In this document: piece by piece, positions 17,128 through 27,273 of the stretch
How the letters are laid out: each line of letters opens with the position of its first letter
Numbering within the stretch: the stretch's first letter is position 1
NCBI RefSeq assembly: GCF_001625445.1
Contig: NZ_LWHG01000021.1
Span: 310,001 to 374,000, forward strand
DNA: 64,000 bases
Direction: 5' to 3'
Source of the DNA: Haladaptatus sp. R4
GTDB taxonomy: Archaea; Halobacteriota; Halobacteria; Halobacteriales; Haladaptataceae
Made by a program: the position numbers and the translations under genes
Notes under the pieces: generated by a model
What the model was told of the DNA's origin: nothing
Seen by the model: the letters and a program-made list of their open reading frames with translations, nothing else
Database searches by the model: none

Positions 17128-18228
17128 ATGGACTACGACACCCCCCTGTTCTTTCACGTCATGACCTACGCGGCGGACGCCGACCACGACGTCGTCGATA
17201 TGGTCAGCGGAAATCCCGACTGGGGGTCACCGCCCAGTATCGCCGAGGGGCTTCACGCCTACGCCGACCTCGGCGGGGATGATTTCCAATACCCGCCGAG
17301 CGAGGGACTCCTCGAACTGCGCGAGGAAATCGCCGCACGGCGGGACGTCGATACCTCGCAAGTCGTCGTGACCTGCGGTGGCGGCGAAGCCAACTATCTG
17401 GCGATGGCTCGGGCGATGGAACGCGAAGCGGGCGACGAGTTCATCCTCACCGATCCGGTGTACCCGTACTACCCCGGGAAAACGACGATGCTCGGCGCGA
17501 AACAGCGCTTCGTGGCCACCGCGGCGGACGGCACGCTCGACCTTGACGACGTGCGAGAAACCGCGAGCGAGGACACCGCCGCAATCGTCGTGAACTCGCC
17601 GAACAACCCGACCGGCGCGGTGTACGACGAGAAAACGATGCGCGAACTCGTGGCTATCGCCGAGGAGTACGACGCGCTCCTCGTCAGCGACGAGGTGTAC
17701 GACCACTTCGACTTCTCCGGCGAGTTCACCAGCGCGTTGGCGTTCGACTCCGACCACCGAATCGTCACCAACTCGTTCTCGAAGTCGCTTGCCATCACCG
17801 GATTCCGCGTCGGCTACGCCATCTTCCCGCCGGAACTCGTGGACGTGGCCAAGACCCGCCACATGCTGACGAACGTGGCGACGGGCCGTCCCGCACAGTA
17901 CGCCGTCCTCCACGCGCTCCGCGAGACGACGCGGGAGTACTACGAGGAGAACCGCACGCTCCTCGAATCGCGCGTCGAGACCTTCACCGACGCGCTCGAC
18001 GCCGCCGGTGCCGACTACACCACCCCCGACGGCGCGTTTTACGTCATGGCTCGCTTCCCCGACTTCCCCGGCACGCTGTCGAACGTCGAGAACCTCATCG
18101 ACGAAGCAGGCGTCGCTGGCATGCCCGGCGAAGCCTTCGGCTCTTCGCGCGACGACTGGATCCGGTTCGCCCTCGTCTCCCCACGCGTCGAGGAAGCGGC
18201 CGACCGACTCGCGGCGCACTTCGGCTGA
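17128..18228 (+). CDS. Pyridoxal-phosphate aminotransferase (class I/II)
   Basis: Cytoplasmic fold-type I aminotransferase of 366 residues. Visible family marks are the substrate-side GNPDWGSPP, the Asn of NSPNNPTGAVYD, the Asp/Tyr of LLVSDEVYDHF, and SFSKSLAITGFRVGYA, whose Lys forms the internal aldimine and whose Arg binds phosphate; near the end FALVSPRVEEA includes the carboxylate-binding region, with Arg in WIRFALV. Probably an aspartate- or aromatic-type aminotransferase; the amino donor cannot be fixed from sequence. Single gene, convergent with pabB. Confidence 0.92.
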   Translation: MDYDTPLFFHVMTYAADADHDVVDMVSGNPDWGSPPSIAEGLHAYADLGGDDFQYPPSEGLLELREEIAARRDVDTSQVVVTCGGGEANYLAMARAMEREAGDEFILTDPVYPYYPGKTTMLGAKQRFVATAADGTLDLDDVRETASEDTAAIVVNSPNNPTGAVYDEKTMRELVAIAEEYDALLVSDEVYDHFDFSGEFTSALAFDSDHRIVTNSFSKSLAITGFRVGYAIFPPELVDVAKTRHMLTNVATGRPAQYAVLHALRETTREYYEENRTLLESRVETFTDALDAAGADYTTPDGAFYVMARFPDFPGTLSNVENLIDEAGVAGMPGEAFGSSRDDWIRFALVSPRVEEAADRLAAHFG

Positions 18229-18380
18229 GAAACGGACAGCAATGTTGCTGTATCGCTTTTGGCGCACCCTCGAATCGGGTTAGGCAGACTATGGGTTGCG
18301 AATCGAGGGGACGAGGCGTTCGGCAACCCGAAACGTCCACCGTCGTTGGTCCCGGTTTGGTATTTAAAATTGCGTGTGAG

Positions 18381-19864
18381 TCACTCCACCGAAAATCCCG
18401 TCTCGCGTTCGAGCGCTTCGTCGATCGTAGTGACGAGCGCCTTCCCCTTCGCTAACGTCTCCTCGTATTCGGCTTCGGGGACCGAATCGTGGACGATGCC
18501 CGCGCCGACGCGGAGGTGATACTCGTCGTCGTGGCGGACGAGGGTGCGGATGACGATGTTCAGGGTCGCCCGCTCGTCGAATCCCAGCATGCCGATACTG
18601 CCGGTGTACGGCCCGCGGCGGGTGGATTCGAGTTCGTCGATGATCGCCATCGTCCGGGGTTTCGGCGCGCCGGTGATGGTTCCGCCGGGGAAGGTCGCCG
18701 CGATGGCGTCGGTGAGGGAAACGTCGGGTCGTCGTCGTGCCGTGACCTCCGAGACGAGGTGCATCACCTCGGAGTAGCGGTCGATTCGGCGGTAGTCGGT
18801 CACCTCGACGCTCCCGTACTCCGCGATCTTCCCGAGGTCGTTTCGCTCCAGATCGACCAGCATGGCGTGTTCGGCCCGCTCCTTGTCGTCGGAGCGCAGT
18901 TCGGCGGCCAGTTCGTCGTCCGATTCCGGGGTCGCGCCACGCGGGCGCGTTCCGGCGATCGGTTCCGTGCGAAGGTGGTTGCGTCCACGTCGAGCAGGAG
19001 TTCGGGGCTGGCGCTGACCAAGTCCACGCCCGGGAACTCGACCAGCGCGGAGTAGGGCGCGGGGTTGACCCCGCGGAGCGCGTCGAACGCCGTGACGGGG
19101 TGGACGCTCGCCGGTGCTTCCAGGCGCTGTGAGATGTTCGCCTGGAACGTGTCGCCGTCGCGGATGTACCCCTTGACGGCGTCGACGCGCTCCGCGAACG
19201 CCTCGCGTCCGCAATTGCTGACGAACGGTCCTCGTTCGTCCGTCGGCGGTGGACCGACCGATGGGTCGCCGTCGATAGCCGACTCCGCGAGCGACAGCGC
19301 CGTTTCTCGGGCTTCGTCGTACGTCGTGTCGGGGTCGTCCGGGTCGCGGAGTTGCGGACACGCCGTCACGCGAAGCGTGTCCTCGGCTCCCGTTTCCCAC
19401 GCGGCCACGCAGTCGTACAACCCGAACTGCACCCGCGGAAGGTTCCGGTCGTCGGTCGCTTCGCTGGGAAGGGATTCGAGTTCTCGAACGAGGTCGTAGG
19501 AGAGCCAACCGAACAGCCCGCACGGGTACGGTATCTCACAATCGCCGCGGACGAGCGTCTCGTCGGCGAGCACCGTCTCGACGGCGTCGAGGCACGATCC
19601 ATCCGCGCCCGATTCCCCGCTCGATTCGATTTGGAGGATACTCGCGGGTTCGACGCCGAAATATCCCCATCCCGATTGCCCACCCGTCGTTGCACAGTAA
19701 AAGCCGCCGGTACCGTCGCGTGCCCGTCGATACGCTCGAAACGGGTCCGTAACACTCACGCGCACTTCGACGGGGATTCGAGCCGCTCGGGGTGCGGTTC
19801 GTGCGGTTTCGCGGAACGCGGCCCGCGAGGTGACGATTTCCGGGTCGTTACATCGATTCCGCAC
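18381..19864 (-). pseudogene. pabB: Aminodeoxychorismate synthase component I, frameshifted
   Basis: Converts chorismate and ammonia or glutamine to 4-amino-4-deoxychorismate for folate-type cofactors (or is an anthranilate synthase I relative). The GTG at 19864 starts the N-terminal part, which contains [30 protein letters not shown] and [13 protein letters not shown] single missing base near 18981-18983 then shifts the frame; the remainder continues correctly as [48 protein letters not shown] and [17 protein letters not shown]. Restoring one base gives 494 residues, normal for the family, with all active-site regions present. The start overlaps the HHH gene by 17 bases. Partner genes pabA/pabC are 36 kb away. 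Confidence 0.9.
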
Positions 19865-20639
19865 GTTCCATCCAGCCTTCGATGCGCTTCACCGAGAGGT
19901 CCGTCTCCCGCGCGAGTTCCGCCGAGTCGGCGGTCGCCAACTGCGCCGCGTTTTCGACGCCCGCGTTCCGAAGTCGTTCGGCGTAGGCCGGGCCGATGCC
20001 CTTTACGTCTTCGAGCGGTCGCCCCTCTTCGGGTGGTTCGGACTCCGACTCGGGTTCCGGCTCTTCCTCGGGTTCGACGGTCTCCGATTCGTCCGCCGTT
20101 TCTTCGACCGTTTCGTCAAGTTCCGGTTCTTCGTCCGTCTCCGGTTCTTCGTCCGCCTCCGATTCGTCTGCCGCTTCCGGTTCTTCGTCGGCTTCCGGTT
20201 CACCGACTTCATCCTCGTCCGAAACGGCGTCGGGCTCCGGTTCCGGTTCGGTCGCTTCGGTCTGTGCCGGTTGCCCGACTTCGGCGGACGGTCCGGTCGC
20301 CTTCGCAGGTTCCGCGGCCGTATCTGGTTCCGCAGCCGTCTCGGATTCTGTGGCTGTGTCTGCTTCAGCGGTTGTGTCTGTTTCAGTGGCTGTGTCTGGC
20401 TCTGCCTCCTCGATATGATCGGTCGGTTCCCCCGTATCGACCGGTTCCTCGGTCGAAACGGTCGTGTCTTCCGCGGGGGACTCCTCGGACACTTTCACTG
20501 CTTTCTCTGATTCCACGTCGGGCTGTGCTCTCGTCTCGGTCGGTTCACGCTCGATTGTCACACCGTTGTCACGGTTGCGCGTTTTCGACCGCTCATCGCC
20601 AAGACCGAGCAACGATTTCAGCCGTGTGATAAGCCCCAT
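19848..20639 (-). CDS. Acidic low-complexity protein with C-terminal helix-hairpin-helix domain
   Basis: A 263-residue protein. After a short basic head (MGLITRLKSLLGLGDERSK) comes about 170 residues dominated by Glu, Asp, Thr, Ala and Pro in short repeats (ETAAEPDTAAEP, DEEPETDEEPE), predicted to be disordered. The C terminus is a well-formed HHH_5-type domain (LEDVKGIGPAYAERLRNAGV, then ELARETDLSVKRIEGWMERA), which in other proteins binds DNA non-specifically. The ATG at 20639 has a TATA-like box 28 bases upstream. It lies between aroE and pabB on the same strand. Function unknown; a DNA-binding or nucleoid-associated role is possible. Confidence 0.85.
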   Translation of the reverse strand: MGLITRLKSLLGLGDERSKTRNRDNGVTIEREPTETRAQPDVESEKAVKVSEESPAEDTTVSTEEPVDTGEPTDHIEEAEPDTATETDTTAEADTATESETAAEPDTAAEPAKATGPSAEVGQPAQTEATEPEPEPDAVSDEDEVGEPEADEEPEAADESEADEEPETDEEPELDETVEETADESETVEPEEEPEPESESEPPEEGRPLEDVKGIGPAYAERLRNAGVENAAQLATADSAELARETDLSVKRIEGWMERAESM

Positions 20640-20664
20640 TACAGGACTGTACAAAGTCCCTTCA

Positions 20665-20670
20665 CTTAAA
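20665..20670 (-). promoter_or_regulatory. TATA box for the HHH gene
   Basis: On the minus strand tttaag is centred 28 bases before the ATG at 20639 and overlaps the last codons of aroE. It suggests a leaderless transcript for the HHH gene, separate from aroE. Confidence 0.5.
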
Positions 20671-21478
20671 GCCGTCTTCGCAGGGCGGCGTCCATCCGCT
20701 CGACCGGTGCATCCCGACCGGTCCATAGTTCAAATGCGACGACCCCTTGAAACAGAAGCATCCACGCGCCGTCGATGGTCGTCGCCCCGCGCGCGGACGC
20801 CTCGCGGAGCAGGCGCGTTTCGAGCGGACTGTACACGGCGTCCATTACCGCGAGGTCGGCGTGGAGCGCGTCGGCGGGAACGGGAGTCTCGTCCGAGTCC
20901 ATCCCGACGCTCGTCGCGTTGACCAGCACGTCCGCGTCCGCGACGAGTTCCGGGAGTTCGTCCAACCCATGTGTCGTCGCGGTTTCCTCGCCATCGACGC
21001 CGTTGACCGCATCGGCCAACGACGCCGCGCGCGCGATTGTCCGATTGGCGATAGCGACGGTCGAACCCTCGTCGGCGAGCATGAACGCGATTGCCCGCGC
21101 CGCGCCGCCCGCACCGACGAGAACCGCGGATTTCCCGTCGAGTGAAACGTCGTGTCGCTCGAACGCTCGCCGCGCGCCCGCCGCGTCCGTGTTGTGACCC
21201 GTCGGCGGGGATGTTGAGAAATCGATGGTGTTCACCGCGCCGATGCGTTCGGCGAGCGAATCGGGTTCGACGTGCGCGAGGACGTCCTCCTTGAACGGAA
21301 TTGTGACGTTCAGTCCGCAAATCCCGAGCGCCTTCGCGCCCTCGATAGCCGGGGCGATAGCGTCCGGTTCGAAGGTGACGTAGCGGGCGTCCATGTCGAG
21401 TTCGTCGTACGCGGCCTCGTGCATCGGCGGGGAGCGGGAGTGACCCACCGGGTCGCCGAGCAGTCCGTAAACGTTCAT
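20666..21478 (-). CDS. aroE: Shikimate dehydrogenase
   Basis: NADPH-dependent reduction of 3-dehydroshikimate to shikimate in chorismate synthesis. The 270-residue protein has the substrate motif [17 protein letters not shown], the catalytic Lys and Asp in [11 protein letters not shown] and GHNTDAAGA, the glycine-rich nucleotide loop [10 protein letters not shown], the NADP-type NRT (ANRTIARA), NATSVGM, and the C-terminal [19 protein letters not shown]. It shares a minus-strand group with the HHH gene and pabB, which uses the pathway end product chorismate. Confidence 0.97.
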   Translation of the reverse strand: MNVYGLLGDPVGHSRSPPMHEAAYDELDMDARYVTFEPDAIAPAIEGAKALGICGLNVTIPFKEDVLAHVEPDSLAERIGAVNTIDFSTSPPTGHNTDAAGARRAFERHDVSLDGKSAVLVGAGGAARAIAFMLADEGSTVAIANRTIARAASLADAVNGVDGEETATTHGLDELPELVADADVLVNATSVGMDSDETPVPADALHADLAVMDAVYSPLETRLLREASARGATTIDGAWMLLFQGVVAFELWTGRDAPVERMDAALRRRL

Positions 21479-21548
21479 GGCGGCAAAAGGAAGGGGAGGG
21501 ACTTAATCGGACGGTCGAAGGGACGAAGAGGTGTACGAGTCGGAACGG

Positions 21549-22697
21549 TCACGCCCCGAGCATGACGAAGTAGACCGCCAGCGCGAGGAAGACGACGTAG
21601 AAGGCGCCGCTTCCGAGGAACGGGGTCGGGTTGAAGTCACCCTCGCCGACGCGCCGTGCGCGGAAGAGGACGATGCATCCGGCGGCGATGGCGAACAGCA
21701 CGGAAATCGCGTTCAGGAAGCCTGGCGTTCCCCACGTGAGGTTCAGGTTCCACGGGGTGAATAGGATACCAAGAGTGACGGGGAGCGTTCCCTGAAACGC
21801 CATCGCGCCCGTGATGTTGTTGAGCGCGAGGGTGTCCTTGTCACGTGCCAGCCAGAGGACGCTGTTGAACGCTTCCGGAAGTTCCGTCGCGATGGGTGCG
21901 ATGATGAGCGCGACGATGGCGTACGGGATTCCGATGGAACTCGACACCCACTCCACTTGGTCGACGAACAACCGAGCACCGATCACGATGAGGCTGAGCG
22001 CGATGAGCGTTTGAAGCGCCGTGAGGACGAAGTGCGGGTCGGAACTGTGGTCCTTGTCGGGTCCGCTGCCGAACCGTTCGAGGATTCCTTCGACGGCCAA
22101 TCCGACGTGGAGGTCGTCCATGTCGTCGTCGTCCGCGAGTTCGCCCGCCCGGAGCGAGAGATAGAGGTAGCCGAGATACAGCAGAACGAGGAAGATGGCG
22201 ATGAAGTCGCGGATCGGAATCGTGGCGATTTCGGTGTTTCGAGGGATGAGCGCGGCGATGAACGCCAGCGAGTAGCCGATGAGGAAGAACGTCAAATCGC
22301 GTTTCGTCGACCCCTGGTTGAACTGAAGGTCGGTGTCGTTGGAGCGGCGGTCGGCGAAGTAGTAGACGCTCGCGCCGACGAGGAACATGGCGATGGTGGC
22401 GAGCATGAACGGCGCACCGAGGATGGCACCGACCCCCACGTCGGAGGCCCCTTCCCCACCCTTCAAAATGGCGATGACCGGAATCGTGGTCTCGGGGAGC
22501 GCGGTCCCCATCGCGGCGAGGATGCTCCCCGTCGCGCTCTCGGAGATTCCGAGGCGATAGCCGAGCCACTCGACGCCGTTCGTGAACACCTCCGCACCCA
22601 GTAGAAGGAGACCGAAAGACGCGAGCAGTAACAGTCCTTTCGTCCACGACTCCGAAAGCGCGAGCGGCGGCATATAGCCTGTGACTGGAAGAGACAT
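21549..22697 (-). CDS. Sodium/calcium exchanger family membrane protein (copy 2)
   Basis: Cation antiporter of the Ca:cation (CaCA) superfamily; 382 residues with about ten membrane spans. The two inverted alpha repeats carry the ion-binding motifs GTALPETTIP (first) and ATELPEAFNS (second), each with the key Pro-Glu. A polar loop around residues 200-235 is rich in Asp and His. The ATG at 22697 (MSLPVTGYMPP) is preferred over an upstream in-frame TTG. It is the downstream member of a tandem pair; the neighbour at 22753-23913 is a close paralogue. Ion specificity cannot be told. Confidence 0.9.
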   Translation of the reverse strand: MSLPVTGYMPPLALSESWTKGLLLLASFGLLLLGAEVFTNGVEWLGYRLGISESATGSILAAMGTALPETTIPVIAILKGGEGASDVGVGAILGAPFMLATIAMFLVGASVYYFADRRSNDTDLQFNQGSTKRDLTFFLIGYSLAFIAALIPRNTEIATIPIRDFIAIFLVLLYLGYLYLSLRAGELADDDDMDDLHVGLAVEGILERFGSGPDKDHSSDPHFVLTALQTLIALSLIVIGARLFVDQVEWVSSSIGIPYAIVALIIAPIATELPEAFNSVLWLARDKDTLALNNITGAMAFQGTLPVTLGILFTPWNLNLTWGTPGFLNAISVLFAIAAGCIVLFRARRVGEGDFNPTPFLGSGAFYVVFLALAVYFVMLGA

Positions 22698-22752
22698 TAT
22701 GGATTGTAGTTCCAATGGGGGTCAATTAAGCTATTCCATCTGACCAGACTGG

Positions 22753-23913
22753 TCAGTGACCTGCGATACCGCCGACGTCGAGAACCACGACGTGGTAGAC
22801 GACGATGGCGATGAACAGCAGGTAGAACAACCCGCCGACGAGGAACGGTCGCGCCGTCATCTTCTTCCCGTTGATTCGGCGTGCACGGAGGTACAGCAGG
22901 CCGCCGCTGACGATCGCCAGGATCGCGGAGAGTCCGTTCAGGAATCCCGACGTTCCCCACGAGAGACTCAGGTCCCACGAGGTGAAGAGGATGCCGAACG
23001 TGACGGGCAAGGTCCCCTGAAACGCCATCGCGCCGGAGATGTTTCCGAGCGCGAGGGTGTCCTTGTCGCGGGAGATCCAGATGATGCTGTTGAACTTCTC
23101 GGGGAGTTCGGTCGCCAGCGGCGCGATGAGGAGCGCGACGATAGCCGTCGGAATCCCGAGCACTTCCTCGGAGACCCACTGCGTCTGGGAGACGAACACC
23201 TGCGCGCCGCCGATGATGAGACCGAGCGCGATGAGCGTCTGCACTGCGACCAGGACCGAGTGAGGGTTGCCGGAGTGGTTACTGTCCGTGTTCCGTCCGG
23301 GGAAGCGGTCGATGACTCCCTCGATCATCAACCCGAGATGCAGGTCGTCCAAGTCCTCTCCCTCGACCAGTTCGCCGCTCTTGAGCGAACGGTAGAGGTA
23401 GAACAGGTAGAGGAGGACGAGCACCGCGCCGATGCCGTGGGAAATCGTGTCGTTCGGAATCAACGCGGCGAGAAACGCCAGCGTGTAGCCGACGAGGAAA
23501 AAGGAGAGGTCTCGGCGGGTGGACTTCTCGTTGAAATGCATCTCCTGCCCGTGCGTCCGGCGCGTCCCGAAGTAGAGAACGCTGGCCCCGACGAGGAACA
23601 TGGCGATGGTGGCGAGCATGAACGGCGCGCCGAGGATGGCACCGACGCCGACTTCCTCGGCGGCTTTCGTCCCGCCGCCGCTCCCGAAGACGGCGATGAT
23701 CGGGATCATCGTCTCGGGGAGCGCGGTACCCACGGCCGCGAGGATGCTCCCCGTCGCGCTTTCGCTCACGCCGAGTCGGCGGCCGAGCCACTCGACCGCG
23801 TTGGTGAACACCTCCGCGCCGAGGAGAAGTAGGAGAAACGATGCGAGGAGCAGGAGGGAATTTTCCCACACTGGTGGTAGAATTGCCATCGGAACTGAGG
23901 ATAGCGGGGTCAT
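22753..23913 (-). CDS. Sodium/calcium exchanger family membrane protein (copy 1)
   Basis: Cation antiporter of 386 residues closely related to the gene just downstream. The alpha repeats read GTALPETMIP and ATELPEKFNS. The two proteins share blocks such as GAEVFTN, VGVGAILGAPFMLATIAMF and GAMAFQGTLPVT, so they arose by tandem duplication. The spacing of 55 bases suggests one transcript. The copies differ in the central loop and near the termini, which may reflect different ions or conditions. Confidence 0.9.
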   Translation of the reverse strand: MTPLSSVPMAILPPVWENSLLLLASFLLLLLGAEVFTNAVEWLGRRLGVSESATGSILAAVGTALPETMIPIIAVFGSGGGTKAAEEVGVGAILGAPFMLATIAMFLVGASVLYFGTRRTHGQEMHFNEKSTRRDLSFFLVGYTLAFLAALIPNDTISHGIGAVLVLLYLFYLYRSLKSGELVEGEDLDDLHLGLMIEGVIDRFPGRNTDSNHSGNPHSVLVAVQTLIALGLIIGGAQVFVSQTQWVSEEVLGIPTAIVALLIAPLATELPEKFNSIIWISRDKDTLALGNISGAMAFQGTLPVTFGILFTSWDLSLSWGTSGFLNGLSAILAIVSGGLLYLRARRINGKKMTARPFLVGGLFYLLFIAIVVYHVVVLDVGGIAGH

Positions 23914-24015
23914 CGTGGTGGTATTTTCAAAATGGCTCTAATTAAGTGGTTCCCTCTGCGCCGGATGTGATTTTTTGGCCGAACTCGTCCGACGAAAGAA
24001 CCACGGGTGGCGGCA

Positions 24016-24411
24016 TCAGGGAACGGTCGTCACGGGAACGTCACACGATTCGAGGACGGTCTTCGCGGCGCTTCCAAGGAGGAACGCCCCGATGCGGCCA
24101 GTGCCGTGGTGACCCATGACGACGTGGTCGTAGTCGTCGTCCTCGACCACGGCGATGATGTCCTTTCCGATCCGGTCCGACACCTTCAGGCTCGCGAGGT
24201 GGACGTCAACCGACACGGACGTGTCGCTCTCGACCCCGGAGTCGGCCAGTTTCTCGTCGATCCGCGTTTGCAACCGGTCGGTATCTTCCCCGCGAACGTC
24301 CGTGAAGTGGACGACGCTCAGGTCGGCATCGTATCGTCGTGCGAACTCGATGGCGAAGTCGAGCGCGCGCATGCTACATTCGGACCCATCGACGGGAGCG
24401 AGAATCTTCAT
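24016..24411 (-). CDS. Universal stress protein, UspA family
   Basis: Single-domain UspA protein of 131 residues, cytoplasmic, probably ATP-binding and dimeric. It has the N-terminal KILAPVDGSECSMRALDFA and the ATP-binding pattern G-x2-G-x9-G-S in GHHGTGRIGAFLLGSAA. The start at 24411 (MKILAPVD) is the family norm. It is divergent from dtdA with 79 bases between them. Confidence 0.93.
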   Translation of the reverse strand: MKILAPVDGSECSMRALDFAIEFARRYDADLSVVHFTDVRGEDTDRLQTRIDEKLADSGVESDTSVSVDVHLASLKVSDRIGKDIIAVVEDDDYDHVVMGHHGTGRIGAFLLGSAAKTVLESCDVPVTTVP

Positions 24412-24490
24412 GGGCGAACACACTTTCCCCCTGTCCTTAACGCTTTCCGGGTTCGACGGACTTTTTCGCCGTGCGTTCGGAGGGTCGTTC

Positions 24491-25825
24491 GTGATTGCCG
24501 TCGTCGTCAGCAGGGCCGATTACGCCTCCGAACACATCGGCGAATTCCTGCTCTCCGAAACCGAGTGGAACGTGCACGAAGACGAATCCCGCTCCGACGC
24601 CGAGGGTGGCGGTACCTACTACCGAACTGAGGGGTTCGAACTGCGGGAGTTCGACGCGCTCCACCTCGACATCGAGGACGCCGCCGAACCGTTTTCGGAC
24701 CCGGAGATGCTCGTGTTCGCCTCGCGCCACTCGGGAGACACCGGCCCGCTGCTGACGGGCCACTTCACGGGCAACTTCGGCCCGGCGGAGTTCGGTGGAA
24801 CCGACAGAACGGTGGCCGAGGCCTGTCCGAACGCCCACGCACGACTGCTCGAAGCGTTCGACGAGCACGCGCCCGAGGGGTACGACGTCGGAATGGAGTG
24901 CACCCACCACGGGCCGAGCGAAGTCGGCGTTCCCTCGATGTTCGTCGAACTAGGAAGCGACGACGAACAATGGGGCGACCCCGATGCGGCCCGCGCCGTC
25001 GCCCGCGCCATCCTCGACCTGCGCGGTGTCGCCCCCCACCGGGAGCGCCAACTGGTCGGGTTCGGTGGGGGCCACTACGCCCCGCGATTCGAGCGAATAC
25101 TCGGGGAAACGGACTGGGCGGTCGGACATATCGCGTCCGACTGGAACCTCGAAACGTTGGGATTGCCGGAGGCACATCCGGAAACGATCCGACAGGTGTT
25201 CGAGCGAAGCGGCGCGGAGTACTCCGTCTGCGAAGGGAAAACGGACGACATCGCCGAGGTCGTCGCCGACCTCGGCTACCGCGTGGTGAGCGAGACGTGG
25301 GTCCGGGAAGTGTCGGGCGTTCCGCTCGCGCTCGTCGAGGAACTGGAGTCGGAACTGTCGTCGGTGGAGTCGGGGCTACGGTTCGGCGAGAAAGCGCGCG
25401 GGATGGCCGCAACGGAGCCGTTCGAAATCGTTTCGCTCCCCGGGAAACTGCTCGACGCCGTCACGGGAATCGACAGGGACGCCGTTTCGGAACTCGTCGC
25501 GGCGCGGACGGTCGCGTTCGAAACCGACGAGGGAGGGACGCAGGTGGCCGGGCGTGCGGCGGTTCTCGATGCGGCTGACTTCGAGGCCGTCATCGACGGA
25601 CTGGTCGAACTGCTCGACGGGAAGTACGACGAGGTGAGCCGGAACGGGGACGAAATCGTCGTGCGTGACGTGGGGTTCGACCCCGAGAAGGCTCGCAAAT
25701 TGGGCGTTCCGGAGGGTCCCGCGTTCGGAAAGCTCTCGTCCGGGGTCGCGGTGGAGGTGAACGGGACGACGATTCCACCCCGCGAGGTGCAAACCGAACG
25801 GAGACGCGTCTTCCCCCTGCGGTGA
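24491..25825 (+). CDS. dtdA: D-aminoacyl-tRNA deacylase (archaeal DTD2 type)
   Basis: Hydrolyses D-amino acids from mischarged tRNAs, protecting translation. The 444-residue protein starts at a GTG (24491) giving MIAVVVSRADYASEHIGEF, typical for the family. Conserved segments include VFASRHSGDTGPLLTGHFTGN (first part), CTHHGPSEVGVPSMFVELGS and VGFGGGHYAPRF. The family core of about 250 residues is followed by an extra C-terminal region of some 180 residues, as in other haloarchaea. The frame extends upstream of 24491 without similarity, so that part is not included. Confidence 0.93.
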   Translation: MIAVVVSRADYASEHIGEFLLSETEWNVHEDESRSDAEGGGTYYRTEGFELREFDALHLDIEDAAEPFSDPEMLVFASRHSGDTGPLLTGHFTGNFGPAEFGGTDRTVAEACPNAHARLLEAFDEHAPEGYDVGMECTHHGPSEVGVPSMFVELGSDDEQWGDPDAARAVARAILDLRGVAPHRERQLVGFGGGHYAPRFERILGETDWAVGHIASDWNLETLGLPEAHPETIRQVFERSGAEYSVCEGKTDDIAEVVADLGYRVVSETWVREVSGVPLALVEELESELSSVESGLRFGEKARGMAATEPFEIVSLPGKLLDAVTGIDRDAVSELVAARTVAFETDEGGTQVAGRAAVLDAADFEAVIDGLVELLDGKYDEVSRNGDEIVVRDVGFDPEKARKLGVPEGPAFGKLSSGVAVEVNGTTIPPREVQTERRRVFPLR

Positions 25826-25849
25826 ATCTCCGGGGATGAATCAGTGCTT

Positions 25850-25861
25850 ATAGCTTTTTTT
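25850..25861 (+). terminator. T-run terminator after dtdA
   Basis: Seven T residues at 25855-25861 lie about 30 bases after the dtdA stop, a typical archaeal termination signal before the ftsZ1 promoter region. Confidence 0.45.
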
Positions 25862-25943
25862 CACGGTGGAGTGATATGAGTCAGACAACCGTCGACCAGA
25901 GGGGAAAGATAATTAATGTGCGTTCGTAAAAGAAGCTTCAAGG

Positions 25944-27092
25944 ATGGATTCAATCGTTGAAGACGCCATTGAGGAGGCGGAAGGGCAACAACAGGATGCC
26001 CCCCAATCGCAGGTCGGTGGTGTCTCGCAGGACACCAGTCTCTCCGGGACGATGACCGACGAGGAACTACAGGACGTACTCAAGGAACTCCAAACCAACA
26101 TCACCGTCGTCGGGTGCGGCGGCGGTGGCGGGAACACGGTCAACCGAATGGCCGAAGAGGGGATCCACGGGGCGTCACTCGTCGCCGCGAACACCGACGT
26201 TCAGCATCTCGTCGAAATCGAGGCGGACACCAAGATCCTGATGGGCGAACAGAAGACGAGCGGGCGCGGTGCCGGATCGCTCCCGCAGGTCGGCGAGGAG
26301 GCCGCCCTCGAAAGTCAGGACGAAATCTACGACTCGATTCAGGGCTCGGACATGGTGTTCGTCACGGCTGGACTCGGCGGCGGCACCGGCACGGGGAGCG
26401 CCCCGGTCGTCGCCAAAGCCGCGCGCGAGGCCGGTGCGCTCACCATCGCCATCGTCACGACGCCGTTCACGGCGGAGGGTGAGGTCCGCCGCACCAACGC
26501 GGAGGCCGGTCTGGAGCGCCTGCGCGACGTGAGCGACACCGTCATCGTCGTCCCGAACGACCGCCTGCTCGACTCGGTGGGCAAACTGCCCGTCAAACAG
26601 GCGTTCAAGGTCGCCGACGAAGTGCTCATGCGCTCGGTGAAGGGTATCACGGAGCTCATCACGAAGCCCGGACTCGTCAACCTCGACTTCGCCGACGTTC
26701 GCACCGTCATGGAGAAAGGCGGCGTGGCGATGATCGGTCTCGGCGAGAGCGACTCCGACCAGAAGGCACAGGATTCGGTCAAGAGCGCCCTGCGCTCGCC
26801 GCTCCTCGACGTGGACATCAGCGGCGCGAAATCCGCGCTCGTCAACGTCACCGGTGGCAACGACATGTCCATCGAGGAAGCCGAAGGCGTGGTCGAACAG
26901 ATCTACGACCGCATCGACCCCGACGCCCGCATCATCTGGGGGACCTCCATCGACGAGGAACTCGACGGCACCATGCGCACCATGATCGTCGTCACCGGCG
27001 TCGAATCGCCACAGATCTACGGCCGCAACGAAGCCGAACGGGCGCAGGCGAAGGCCCAACAGCAGGCCGAAGACATCGACTACGTCGAATAA
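25944..27092 (+). CDS. ftsZ1: Cell division protein FtsZ1
   Basis: Tubulin-like GTPase that forms the division ring; haloarchaea have FtsZ1 and FtsZ2, and this one has the FtsZ1 context. The 382 residues carry an acidic N-terminal extension (1-50), the nucleotide-binding [15 protein letters not shown], the tubulin signature GGGTGTG (residues 145-151) and the T7 catalytic loop NLDFAD (246-251). It is followed by secE and spt5, the conserved haloarchaeal order. A possible TATA element (gataattaatg, 25907-25917) lies about 30 bases upstream. The C-terminal tail is short and charged. Confidence 0.96.
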   Translation: MDSIVEDAIEEAEGQQQDAPQSQVGGVSQDTSLSGTMTDEELQDVLKELQTNITVVGCGGGGGNTVNRMAEEGIHGASLVAANTDVQHLVEIEADTKILMGEQKTSGRGAGSLPQVGEEAALESQDEIYDSIQGSDMVFVTAGLGGGTGTGSAPVVAKAAREAGALTIAIVTTPFTAEGEVRRTNAEAGLERLRDVSDTVIVVPNDRLLDSVGKLPVKQAFKVADEVLMRSVKGITELITKPGLVNLDFADVRTVMEKGGVAMIGLGESDSDQKAQDSVKSALRSPLLDVDISGAKSALVNVTGGNDMSIEEAEGVVEQIYDRIDPDARIIWGTSIDEELDGTMRTMIVVTGVESPQIYGRNEAERAQAKAQQQAEDIDYVE

Positions 27093-27273
27093 TCTCTTCT
27101 CCGTTTTTCGGATCCGTGGCGGAGAGCCGTGGGTTTTCACGAAAATCGGGACGAGTTCGGTACGAGTTGCGATGCCGTTTCGACCGATTTCCCTCGAACG
27201 TGTCCAAACCGCGTTTCGCTCTCATCCCTCTGTAGTAAGATAGAAAAAGCCCGATGGCCAAGCACAACCAACA

